A DNA stretch of 18,367 nt from DASSWG01 sp035705295 (GCA_035705295.1 DASSWG010000099.1:1-18367), one strand, 5' to 3'. Positions 6,943 through 12,307 are shown, counted from the stretch's first letter. Notes: generated by a model not told the origin, from the sequence alone. Numbers and translations are program-made.

Positions 6943-7137
6943 ATGTTGATCATACCCGTAAAAGAAGGAGAAAATATAGACCGTGCATTGAAGCGTTTCA
7001 AACGAAAATTCGACCGCACGCAAACGATGCGCCAGTTGCGCAAACGCCAAAATTTCACGAAACCATCCGTTGAAAAAAGGGCGCAAATGCAAAAAGCGCA
7101 ATACATTCAGCAGTTGAGGCACCAAGAAGGAATATAA
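6943..7137 (+). CDS. rpsU: 30S ribosomal protein bS21
   Basis: Small basic protein of the 30S platform next to the 3' end of 16S rRNA, 64 residues. It starts MLIIPVKEGENIDRALKRFK, the usual bS21 N-terminus, followed by a very basic helix (FKRKFDRTQTMRQLRKRQ). Tyr54 is present; from memory, an aromatic residue at this place in flavobacterial bS21 helps to hold the 16S tail and block Shine-Dalgarno pairing. The gene has its own promoter and a strong Shine-Dalgarno, unlike every neighbour, and is followed by a terminator-shaped hairpin, so it is probably a single-gene transcript regulated at translation by its own product. xerC and hpf follow. Confidence 0.96.
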   Translation: MLIIPVKEGENIDRALKRFKRKFDRTQTMRQLRKRQNFTKPSVEKRAQMQKAQYIQQLRHQEGI

Positions 7138-7177
7138 CTTGTTCGATGTAAATCGGAGATTTAATATCCATCCATAT

Positions 7178-7226
7178 AAACCGTTGCTCGATAAAGTTTC
7201 CTAACTTTGTTTTGCAACGGTTTTTT
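7178..7226 (+). terminator. Terminator-shaped hairpin after rpsU
   Basis: Stem AAACCGTTGC (7178-7187) with GCAACGGTTT (7214-7223), ten perfect pairs, followed by T to 7226. The loop is long (26 bases) and contains a TAACTTTG box at 7202-7209. Confidence 0.6.
7202..7209 (+). promoter_or_regulatory. -7 box, candidate xerC promoter
   Basis: TAACTTTG, a full match to TAnnTTTG, 67 bases before the xerC ATG. The nearest TTG upstream (7184-7186) is 15 bases away, shorter than the 20 seen elsewhere, so the -33 part is doubtful. It lies in the loop of the rpsU terminator hairpin. Confidence 0.4.
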
Positions 7227-7276
7227 AGTTCGAAATTTTCCTTCGGGAAAGTTTAAAAACCTTAACTACTGCTTTG

Positions 7277-8164
7277 ATGGATTTTTCTTCGTTTTTCGAC
7301 TACATGCAATTCGAAAAAAAATATTCGAAGCACACCATTCTTGCCTACCAAAACGATTTGGAATCTTTTTCAAGGTTCATTTTTTCAGAATTCGATCAAG
7401 ATGAAATCGACACGGCTAATTATTCCCAAATTCGTGGTTGGATCGTGCAACTGGTAAACAACGGGGTTTCCAACCAAAGCATCAACCGAAAAGTTTCTTC
7501 GCTAAAAACCTATTACAAATTTTTGCTGAAAACCGGGCATTTGGGAGTGTCGCCTCTGGCAACCCACAAAGCCTTAAAAACCTCCAAAAAAATCCAAATC
7601 CCGTTTTCCGAAACCGAAATCGAAAACGCAATGGCTTTGTTCGAAACCACTACTTTTGAAGGAAGCCGCGACAAATTGATTGTTGAATTGCTCTACACCA
7701 CCGGAATGCGGAGGGCGGAATTGGTGAATATCAAACTGTCCGATTTGAACCTTCCCGAAAGAAGCATAAAAATTTTCGGGAAACGAAAAAAAGAACGCAT
7801 CGTTCCATTATTGAAAACCGTGGTGGGTTCTATTGACGAATATTTGGTTTTTCGGAAAGAGGCGGAAAATGCATCTTCGGAAAACCATTTGTTGATTTCC
7901 AAAAATGGAGTTAAATTAAATGAAAACTTTGTTTATCGAGTTATAAATACTTACTTTGGTCAAGTATCTGGAAAGGTAAAAAAAAGCCCCCATATTTTGC
8001 GGCATTCATTTGCCACCCACTTGTTGAACGAAGGAGCGGACCTGAATTCCGTGAAAGAGTTGTTGGGTCATTCCAGTTTGGCATCGACACAAGTTTATAC
8101 GCACAACAGTATGGCCGAATTGAAAAAGGTACACAAAAGTGCACACCCTCGAAATAAAAAATAA
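7277..8164 (+). CDS. xerC: Tyrosine recombinase XerC-like (XerC/XerD family)
   Basis: Site-specific recombinase that would resolve chromosome dimers at dif together with a partner and FtsK. 295 residues from ATG 7277 (a TTG just before it adds one residue only). The N-terminal SAM-like DNA-binding domain covers about residues 1-90 (FEKKYSKHTILAYQNDLESF). The catalytic domain has Arg145 (TTGMRRAEL), a Lys in the FGKRKKERIVPL beta hairpin, His239 and Arg242 (HILRHSFATHLL), His265 (LLGHSSL) and the nucleophile Tyr274 (TQVYTHNS). All catalytic residues are present. No att-like repeats or cargo surround it, and its place between rpsU and hpf is conserved in flavobacteria, so it is the housekeeping enzyme rather than a phage integrase. 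XerC versus XerD is not decided by sequence alone. Confidence 0.9.
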   Translation: MDFSSFFDYMQFEKKYSKHTILAYQNDLESFSRFIFSEFDQDEIDTANYSQIRGWIVQLVNNGVSNQSINRKVSSLKTYYKFLLKTGHLGVSPLATHKALKTSKKIQIPFSETEIENAMALFETTTFEGSRDKLIVELLYTTGMRRAELVNIKLSDLNLPERSIKIFGKRKKERIVPLLKTVVGSIDEYLVFRKEAENASSENHLLISKNGVKLNENFVYRVINTYFGQVSGKVKKSPHILRHSFATHLLNEGADLNSVKELLGHSSLASTQVYTHNSMAELKKVHKSAHPRNKK

Positions 8165-8197
8165 CAATTTTTTTGTTTAACCAAAAACCGATAAAAA

Positions 8198-8500
8198 ATG
8201 AAAGTAAACGTGCAATCAGTCAATTTCAATGCCGACCAAAAATTGATCAATTTCATTCAGGAAAAATTGGACAAGCTCGAAAATTATTTTGATAAAATCA
8301 TATACGCGGATGTTTTTTTAAAAGTGCAAAGTACCGGCGCGCCGGAAAACAAAATCACGGAAATTTTGTTGAGCATTCCGGGCGATGACCTAATGGTCAA
8401 AAGGACCAGCAAAACCTTTGAAGAAGGAATCGACGAAGGAGCGGGCGCTTTGCGCAGACAACTTCAAAAGCGAAAAGAAAAATTAAGCGCCCACGTATGA
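8198..8500 (+). CDS. hpf: Ribosome hibernation promoting factor, short form
   Basis: Binds the decoding region of the 30S subunit in stationary phase and silences ribosomes. 100 residues: the beta-alpha-beta-beta-beta-alpha HPF/YfiA fold is suggested by MKVNVQSVNFNADQKLINFI, then KLDKLENYFDKIIYADVFLK, and a final basic helix GALRRQLQKRKEKLSAHV that faces rRNA in this family. It lacks the C-terminal dimerisation domain of long HPF, so it belongs to the short class. It begins 33 bases after xerC, probably on the same transcript, and is followed by a terminator-shaped hairpin at 8552-8577. Confidence 0.92.
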   Translation: MKVNVQSVNFNADQKLINFIQEKLDKLENYFDKIIYADVFLKVQSTGAPENKITEILLSIPGDDLMVKRTSKTFEEGIDEGAGALRRQLQKRKEKLSAHV

Positions 8501-8520
8501 AAAAAAAGCAAAATATTGTT

Positions 8521-8549
8521 TTGTGAAATAAATAAACTTTATATATTTG
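8521..8549 (+). promoter_or_regulatory. Promoter of the tRNA-Thr/Tyr/Gly/Thr cluster
   Basis: TATATTTG at 8542-8549 is a full -7 box. TTG occurs at 8521-8523 (18-base spacing) and at 8516-8518 (23), so the -33 element is less certain. Predicted start near 8555. Confidence 0.55.
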
Positions 8550-8551
8550 CA

Positions 8552-8577
8552 GTCCGTTAGAAATAGCGGGCTTTTTT
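8552..8577 (+). terminator. Small hairpin with T run, probable hpf terminator
   Basis: GTCCGTT (8552-8558), loop AGAAAT, AGCGGGC (8565-8571): seven pairs including two G-U, then six T (8572-8577). It follows hpf by 51 bases and begins 2 bases after the -7 box of the tRNA promoter, so terminator and promoter overlap. Confidence 0.5.
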
Positions 8578-8595
8578 ATGTTGAAAAACCAAAAG

Positions 8596-8669
8596 GCCGA
8601 TGTAGCTCAGCTGGCTAGAGCAGCTGATTTGTAATCAGCAGGTCGTGGGTTCGAGTCCCTCTATCGGCT
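8596..8669 (+). tRNA. tRNA-Thr (anticodon TGT)
   Basis: Complete cloverleaf: acceptor GCCGATG pairs with TATCGGC (one G-T), anticodon stem GCTGA/TCAGC around loop TTTGTAA, so anticodon TGT; T-arm GGGTTCGAGTCCC. CCA is not encoded. First of a Thr-Tyr-Gly-Thr cluster before tuf. Confidence 0.97.
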
Positions 8670-8735
8670 CTTGTTTTTGAAGACATTTTTTGTTGTTTTT
8701 TGCAAGTTTGTTTTGAGTTGAAATGGTTGGAACGG

Positions 8736-8778
8736 GAAGTTTGTCCTGAGTTTATCGAAGGAAATCCCTCCATCGGCT
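8736..8778 (+). repeat. Repeat element fused to a copy of the tRNA-Thr 3' end
   Basis: GAAGTTTG then TCCTGAGTTTATCGAAGGA (ending 8762), then TCCCTCCATCGGCT (8765-8778), which equals the last 14 bases of tRNA-Thr (8656-8669) with one change. The head GAAGTTTRTCCYGA is shared with the element at 10829. GTCCTGAG...CGAAGGA resembles, from memory, a very common intergenic repeat of Bacteroidota. Confidence 0.6.
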
Positions 8779-8873
8779 ATTTAAACATCTTGAAAACGTT
8801 GGGGAGGCAGTAGAAGACGGAAAGTCCAAAAAAGTTTCGGCACCCTTGAAATAATGAAGTTTTTTTGAAATTT

Positions 8874-8927
8874 GGGGAGATACTCAAGCGGCCAACGATC
8901 CCGATAGCTATCGGGAGTAAATCTGTT
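8874..8927 (+). pseudogene. Partial tRNA-Tyr copy split by a palindrome
   Basis: Bases 8874-8898 are identical to the first 25 bases of the intact tRNA-Tyr (9010-9034). Then 9 bases of the gene (9035-9043, the 5' anticodon stem side) are replaced by the 18-base palindrome at 8899-8916. Bases 8917-8927 (GTAAATCTGTT) match 9044-9054. The variable arm, T-arm and 3' acceptor strand are missing, so no tRNA can form. It lies 136 bases upstream of the intact gene. Confidence 0.8.
8899..8916. repeat. Perfect 18-base palindrome inside the tRNA-Tyr fragment
   Basis: TCCCGATAGCTATCGGGA equals its own reverse complement. Its ends, TCCCGAT and ATCGGGA, are the same as the arms of the element at 10837-10866. 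The core looks to me like a frequent intergenic repeat of flavobacteria; this needs a genome count. Confidence 0.7.
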
Positions 8928-9009
8928 AGCCATGATCGAGCCAAAATTATGAGCTCGATGTTTGAAGGTTTTCCGAAAAGCAAGTTCATTAATATATTGA
9001 GAAAACATT

Positions 9010-9092
9010 GGGGAGATACTCAAGCGGCCAACGAGGACAGACTGTAAATCTGTTGTTTTTTAACTTCGCAGGTTCGAATCCTGCTCTCCCCA
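9010..9092 (+). tRNA. tRNA-Tyr (anticodon GTA)
   Basis: Acceptor GGGGAGA pairs with TCTCCCC; anticodon stem ACAGA/TCTGT around loop CTGTAAA gives GTA. The long variable arm makes it class II (83 bases), as expected for bacterial tRNA-Tyr. T-arm CAGGTTCGAATCCTG. CCA is not encoded. A broken copy lies upstream at 8874. Confidence 0.96.
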
Positions 9093-9097
9093 CTCAA

Positions 9098-9142
9098 ATT
9101 CAGAATTCTGAATTCAGAATTCTGAATTCAGAATTCAGAATT
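9098..9142. repeat. Heptamer array GAATTCW between tRNA-Tyr and tRNA-Gly
   Basis: GAATTC occurs at 9103, 9110, 9117, 9124 and 9131, exactly every 7 bases, with A or T as the seventh base, flanked by partial units. The unit is palindromic, so the array reads alike on both strands. It ends 6 bases before tRNA-Gly. Confidence 0.85.
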
Positions 9143-9148
9143 GAAAAA

Positions 9149-9221
9149 GCGGGAGTAGCTCAGTTGGTAGAGCGTCAGCCTTCCAAGCTGAATGTCGCCG
9201 GTTCGAACCCGGTCTCCCGCT
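9149..9221 (+). tRNA. tRNA-Gly (anticodon TCC)
   Basis: Acceptor GCGGGAG pairs with CTCCCGC; anticodon stem TCAGC/GCTGA around loop CTTCCAA gives TCC; T-arm CCGGTTCGAACCCGG. CCA is not encoded. A strong hairpin with a T run follows at once. Confidence 0.97.
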
Positions 9222-9227
9222 CAACAA

Positions 9228-9253
9228 ATTCCTGCGTAGGCAGGAATCTTTTT
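9228..9253 (+). terminator. Hairpin with T run inside the tRNA cluster
   Basis: ATTCCTGC (9228-9235), loop GTAG, GCAGGAAT (9240-9247), then CTTTTT. Eight perfect pairs and a tetraloop give an intrinsic-terminator shape between tRNA-Gly and tRNA-Thr(GGT). It may also be a dispersed repeat; this hairpin looks familiar from flavobacterial intergenic regions. Confidence 0.5.
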
Positions 9254-9296
9254 CATTGAATGCAAAATCAACATTGTTGAAAATGAAAAACATTTC

Positions 9297-9368
9297 GCCG
9301 ACGTAGCTCAGGGGTAGAGCGCTTCCTTGGTAAGGAAGAGGTCACGAGTTCAATTCTCGTCGTTGGCT
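9297..9368 (+). tRNA. tRNA-Thr (anticodon GGT)
   Basis: Acceptor GCCGACG pairs with CGTTGGC (one G-T); anticodon stem CTTCC/GGAAG around loop TTGGTAA gives GGT; T-arm ACGAGTTCAATTCTCGT. CCA is not encoded. Last tRNA before tuf, 112 bases upstream of its ATG. Confidence 0.97.
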
Positions 9369-9410
9369 CTAAAAATCCACAACCTTCAACTCATCAAAAG
9401 TTGGAACAAG

Positions 9411-9440
9411 TTGTCGGAGTTTTTGTATTGTATAAAATTG
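9411..9440 (+). promoter_or_regulatory. Possible separate promoter for tuf
   Basis: TTG at 9411-9413, 19 bases, TAAAATTG at 9433-9440 (one mismatch to TAnnTTTG). It would let tuf be transcribed apart from the tRNA cluster, which has a terminator-shaped hairpin inside it. Confidence 0.3.
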
Positions 9441-9480
9441 AACACTAATATATATAACTAAGATTAAATAAGTAACAATT

Positions 9481-10668
9481 ATGGCAAAGGAAACTTATGA
9501 TCGTTCCAAACCGCACCTAAACATAGGTACCATTGGACACGTAGATCACGGAAAAACAACTTTAACCGCTGCGATCACAAAAGTGATGGCCGATGCTGGT
9601 TATTCGGAAGCGAGCGCTTTTGATCAAATTGACAACGCGCCCGAAGAAAAAGAAAGAGGGATCACCATCAACTCTTCGCACGTTGAGTATTCAACCGCGA
9701 ACCGTCACTATGCGCACGTTGACTGTCCTGGTCACGCGGATTATGTGAAAAACATGGTTACCGGTGCCGCACAAATGGACGGCGCTATTTTGGTGGTTGC
9801 CGCAACCGATGGTCCAATGCCACAAACCCGTGAGCACATCCTTTTGGGTCGTCAGGTAGGTATTCCAAAAATCGTTACTTTCTTGAACAAAGTGGATTTG
9901 GTGGACGATGAAGAATTGTTGGAACTTGTTGATATGGAAGTTCGCGATTTGTTGTCTTTTTACGAATATGACGGTGACAATGGTCCTGTTATTTCCGGTT
10001 CAGCACTTGGTGCTTTGAACGGCGATGAAAAGTGGACAAAATCAGTTCTTGAGTTGATGGATGCAGTTGATTCTTGGATCGAATTGCCAACACGTGATGT
10101 GGACAAGCCGTTCTTGTTGCCAGTTGAAGATGTTTTCTCTATTACTGGTCGTGGAACCGTTGCTACTGGACGTATCGAAACAGGTGTTGCAAACACTGGA
10201 GATGCAGTTGAAATCATCGGAATGGGAGCAGGAAAATTGTCTTCCACTATCACCGGGGTTGAAATGTTCCGTAAAATATTGGACCGAGGAGAAGCTGGCG
10301 ACAACGTTGGAATTTTGTTGAGAGGTATTGAAAAGAGCCAAATTTCACGTGGTATGGTAATTACCAAGCCAGGTTCTGTAACCCCTCACGCCAAATTCAA
10401 AGCAGAGGTGTATATTTTGAAAAAAGAAGAAGGTGGACGACACACTCCTTTCCACAACAATTACCGTCCTCAATTCTACGTTCGTACCACGGACGTTACA
10501 GGAACCATCAACTTGCCTGAAGGAATTGAAATGGTAATGCCTGGAGATAACTTGACCATTACTGTTGATTTGATCCAACCAATCGCCATGAACGTTGGTT
10601 TGCGTTTTGCGATCCGCGAAGGTGGTAGAACCGTTGGGGCAGGTCAGGTAACTGAAATCCTCGACTAA
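9481..10668 (+). CDS. tuf: Elongation factor Tu
   Basis: GTPase that brings aminoacyl-tRNA to the ribosomal A site. 395 residues, full length. The GTPase domain has G1 GHVDHGKT (19-26), RGITI in switch I, DCPGH (G3), NKVD (G4) and SGSAL (G5). Domains 2 and 3 follow, with GRGTVATGRIETG and the C-terminal GLRFAIREGGRTVGAGQVTEI. Codon use is visibly more selective than in the neighbours (for example CGT for Arg), as expected for a very highly expressed gene. The ATG is preceded by an A/T-rich leader without Shine-Dalgarno. Upstream are four tRNAs, downstream tRNA-Trp and secE, the same order as around tufB of Escherichia coli except for the added tRNA-Trp. Confidence 0.98.
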   Translation: MAKETYDRSKPHLNIGTIGHVDHGKTTLTAAITKVMADAGYSEASAFDQIDNAPEEKERGITINSSHVEYSTANRHYAHVDCPGHADYVKNMVTGAAQMDGAILVVAATDGPMPQTREHILLGRQVGIPKIVTFLNKVDLVDDEELLELVDMEVRDLLSFYEYDGDNGPVISGSALGALNGDEKWTKSVLELMDAVDSWIELPTRDVDKPFLLPVEDVFSITGRGTVATGRIETGVANTGDAVEIIGMGAGKLSSTITGVEMFRKILDRGEAGDNVGILLRGIEKSQISRGMVITKPGSVTPHAKFKAEVYILKKEEGGRHTPFHNNYRPQFYVRTTDVTGTINLPEGIEMVMPGDNLTITVDLIQPIAMNVGLRFAIREGGRTVGAGQVTEILD

Positions 10669-10690
10669 AAAAGTTGTTGAATATAAAGTG

Positions 10691-10719
10691 AAGGTGTCCG
10701 CCATTGTGGTGGATACCTT
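10691..10719 (+). terminator. Hairpin between tuf and tRNA-Trp
   Basis: AAGGTGTCCGCC (10691-10702), loop ATTGT, GGTGGATACCTT (10708-10719): twelve pairs with two G-U. There is no T run directly after it, so it may be an RNA processing or 3'-end protecting structure rather than a terminator. Confidence 0.5.
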
Positions 10720-10730
10720 GACTTGTATTT

Positions 10731-10803
10731 ACGGGTTTAGCTCAGTTGGTAGAGCACTGGTCTCCAAAACCAGGTGTCGGGAGTTCGAGCCTCTCAACCC
10801 GTG
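10731..10803 (+). tRNA. tRNA-Trp (anticodon CCA)
   Basis: Acceptor ACGGGTT pairs with AACCCGT; anticodon stem CTGGT/ACCAG around loop CTCCAAA gives CCA; T-arm GGGAGTTCGAGCCTCTC is somewhat irregular (T-stem with a G-T or mismatch). 3' CCA is not encoded. Its 3' end is copied at 10867-10882. Confidence 0.96.
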
Positions 10804-10828
10804 CTGGAGAATAAAAAAGTACTGGCGA

Positions 10829-10908
10829 GAAGTTTATCCCGATCGTAGCGAAGCGGAGTATCGGGAAGCCTCTCAACCCGTGCAGGAGAAATAAAAAAGT
10901 ACTGACAG
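10829..10908 (+). repeat. Palindromic element and duplicated tRNA-Trp 3' end
   Basis: GAAGTTTA (10829-10836), then TCCCGAT (10837-10843), 16 bases, ATCGGGA (10860-10866). Directly after it, 10867-10908 repeats 10788-10829: the last 16 bases of tRNA-Trp exactly, and about 26 bases of its downstream flank (GGAGA...ATAAAAAAGTACTG) with a few changes and one base shift. The element's arms equal the ends of the palindrome in the tRNA-Tyr fragment. Confidence 0.75.
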
Positions 10909-11013
10909 GTTCCGTGGGTGTTGATGATAGACGAAAAGGAAGTCGGGGAAAGTTAAGGTTCAGAACCATATAAAAATTGATCAATTCGGAAAACCCGAAC
11001 AAACATAAAAACA

Positions 11014-11214
11014 ATGGCAACAGGAATAATAAATTACATTTCGGAATCCTACAATGAATTGAAAAACCATGTCACTTGGCCAACGTATGCGGAAGGCCAG
11101 CGGCTTACGGTTATTGTAATTGTTTTTTCGGTTATTTTTTCGTTGGCGATTTGGGGCGTGGACACCGTTTTCAGCGATGTGATGGAACTGTATTTTAACT
11201 GGGTGAAATCGTAA
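11014..11214 (+). CDS. secE: Preprotein translocase subunit SecE
   Basis: Essential inner-membrane clamp of the SecYEG channel. 66 residues, the short single-span form: an N-terminal amphipathic helix with the conserved ESYNELKNHVTWPTYAEGQR (the TWP turn), then one membrane helix at about residues 33-52 (VIVIVFSVIFSLAIWGV). nusG begins 4 bases after its stop, so they are co-transcribed and probably coupled. The 210 bases between tRNA-Trp and secE hold the repeat at 10829-10908 and no clear promoter. Confidence 0.96.
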   Translation: MATGIINYISESYNELKNHVTWPTYAEGQRLTVIVIVFSVIFSLAIWGVDTVFSDVMELYFNWVKS

Positions 11215-11218
11215 GGCA

Positions 11219-11779
11219 ATGAACGTTATGACAGAAGATAGCTTGAAAAAATGGTACGTGGTTCGTTCGGTGAGCGGTCAAGAAAACAAAATAAAAGACT
11301 ACATCGAAAAGGAAATTTCCTATCAAGGTTTGGAAGATTATATTGAACAAATTTTGGTGCCCACCGAAAAAGTGGTTCAAATCCGAAACGGAAAAAAGTT
11401 CAACAAGGAACGGATCTATTTTCCGGGCTATATTATGATCCAAGCCAATTTGAGCGGTGAAATCCCACACATTATCAAAGGGATCAATGGCGTGATTGGA
11501 TTTTTGGGAGAAACCAAAGGTGGCGATCCGGTGCCTTTGCGAAAATCGGAAGTCAATAGAATGCTCGGAAAAGTCGATGAACTTTCCGTTAAAACCGACA
11601 ACGTTGCCATTCCGTTCACCATTGGTGAAACCATCAAAGTAATCGACGGGCCGTTCAACGGTTTCAATGGAACGGTCGAAAAAATAAACGAAGAAAAACG
11701 AAAACTCGAAGTAATGGTGAAAATTTTCGGAAGAAAAACCCCATTGGAACTGAGTTATATGCAAGTCGAGAAAGTTTAA
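11219..11779 (+). CDS. nusG: Transcription termination/antitermination factor NusG
   Basis: Binds the RNA polymerase clamp and links it to the ribosome or Rho. 186 residues: NGN domain at about 10-115 (KKWYVVRSVSGQENKIKDYI, then YFPGYIMIQANL), and a C-terminal KOW domain at about 130-186 (GETIKVIDGPFNGFNGTVEKI). An ATG at 11228 would start three residues later; 11219 is used because it sits 4 bases after secE, but either is possible. Confidence 0.95.
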   Translation: MNVMTEDSLKKWYVVRSVSGQENKIKDYIEKEISYQGLEDYIEQILVPTEKVVQIRNGKKFNKERIYFPGYIMIQANLSGEIPHIIKGINGVIGFLGETKGGDPVPLRKSEVNRMLGKVDELSVKTDNVAIPFTIGETIKVIDGPFNGFNGTVEKINEEKRKLEVMVKIFGRKTPLELSYMQVEKV

Positions 11780-11798
11780 AAATGTTACATGATATAGG

Positions 11799-11831
11799 AT
11801 TGTCCTTGCTGCTTCCACTTTAAAGGACAAT
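11799..11831 (+). other. Hairpin between nusG and rplK
   Basis: ATTGTCCTT (11799-11807) pairs perfectly with AAGGACAAT (11823-11831) across a 15-base loop, ending 20 bases before the rplK ATG. It could be a binding site for an autoregulating ribosomal protein such as L1, but I do not see the L1 rRNA motif, so the role is open. Confidence 0.45.
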
Positions 11832-11851
11832 TCAAAACTAAATTTTAAAAA

Positions 11852-12289
11852 ATGGCAAAAGAAGTAAGTAAAGTTGTGAAATTACAAGTCCGCGGAGGCG
11901 CTGCGAACCCATCGCCACCAGTCGGACCTGCTTTGGGTGCTGCCGGGGTGAATATCATGGAATTCTGCAAACAATTCAATGGTAGGACACAAGACAAAGC
12001 TGGCAAAGTATTGCCGGTGGCAATCACGGTTTACAAAGATAAATCCTTCGATTTTATCATCAAAACCCCACCAGCGGCAGTTCAAATTATGGAAGCGGCA
12101 AAAACGAAAAAAGGTTCGGGGGAACCCAACCGAAAAAAAGTGGCCAGTGTTTCTTGGGACCAAGTGAGGGCAATCGCTGAGGACAAAATGCAAGACCTCA
12201 ATGCATTCACGGTAGAATCGGCCATGAAAATGGTTGCGGGGACCGCACGCTCCATGGGAATAACAATTAAGGGCGCCCAACCTTTTTAA
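11852..12289 (+). CDS. rplK: 50S ribosomal protein uL11
   Basis: Part of the GTPase-associated centre, contacting 23S rRNA and elongation factors. 145 residues: the N-terminal domain has the proline-rich GGAANPSPPVGPALGAAGVNI that holds the thiostrepton-facing prolines. The C-terminal rRNA-binding domain ends in AGTARSMGITIKG. The ATG is in AAAAAATGGC with no Shine-Dalgarno. rplA follows 18 bases later. Confidence 0.97.
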   Translation: MAKEVSKVVKLQVRGGAANPSPPVGPALGAAGVNIMEFCKQFNGRTQDKAGKVLPVAITVYKDKSFDFIIKTPPAAVQIMEAAKTKKGSGEPNRKKVASVSWDQVRAIAEDKMQDLNAFTVESAMKMVAGTARSMGITIKGAQPF

Positions 12290-12307
12290 TTTCAAAAAAA
12301 CCAAGAA

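Larger units (their letters stand above)
8670..9009. other. 340-base gene-free stretch with tRNA fragments and palindromes
   Basis: There is no credible protein gene here. It holds a repeat joined to a copy of the tRNA-Thr 3' end (8736-8778), a broken tRNA-Tyr copy (8874-8927), and an inverted repeat ATCGAGC (8935-8941) with GCTCGAT (8953-8959). Around 8791-8806 the text TGAAAACGTTGGGGAG resembles the bases that lead into the true tRNA-Tyr, possibly a still older copy. The rest shows nothing recognisable. Confidence 0.7.

Noticed and set aside
7277..8164. Tyrosine recombinase as an integrase of a mobile element
   Set aside because: No att repeats, cargo or phage genes; the rpsU-xerC-hpf order is a conserved housekeeping context.
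8865..9047. 60-residue open frame across the tRNA-Tyr fragment and gene
   Set aside because: It is explained by the tRNA pseudogene and true tRNA; the sequence has no protein character.
9098..9142. CRISPR-like array
   Set aside because: Units are 7 bases with no spacers and no cas genes nearby; it is a simple tandem repeat.
9008..9259. 83-residue open frame over tRNA-Tyr and tRNA-Gly
   Set aside because: It translates two complete tRNA genes and a heptamer array; not a protein gene.
10688..10894. 68-residue open frame over tRNA-Trp
   Set aside because: It runs through the tRNA and the repeat element; no independent support.
10975..10986. 12-base palindrome AATTGATCAATT before secE
   Set aside because: A/T-rich and short, with no promoter beside it; can occur by chance.
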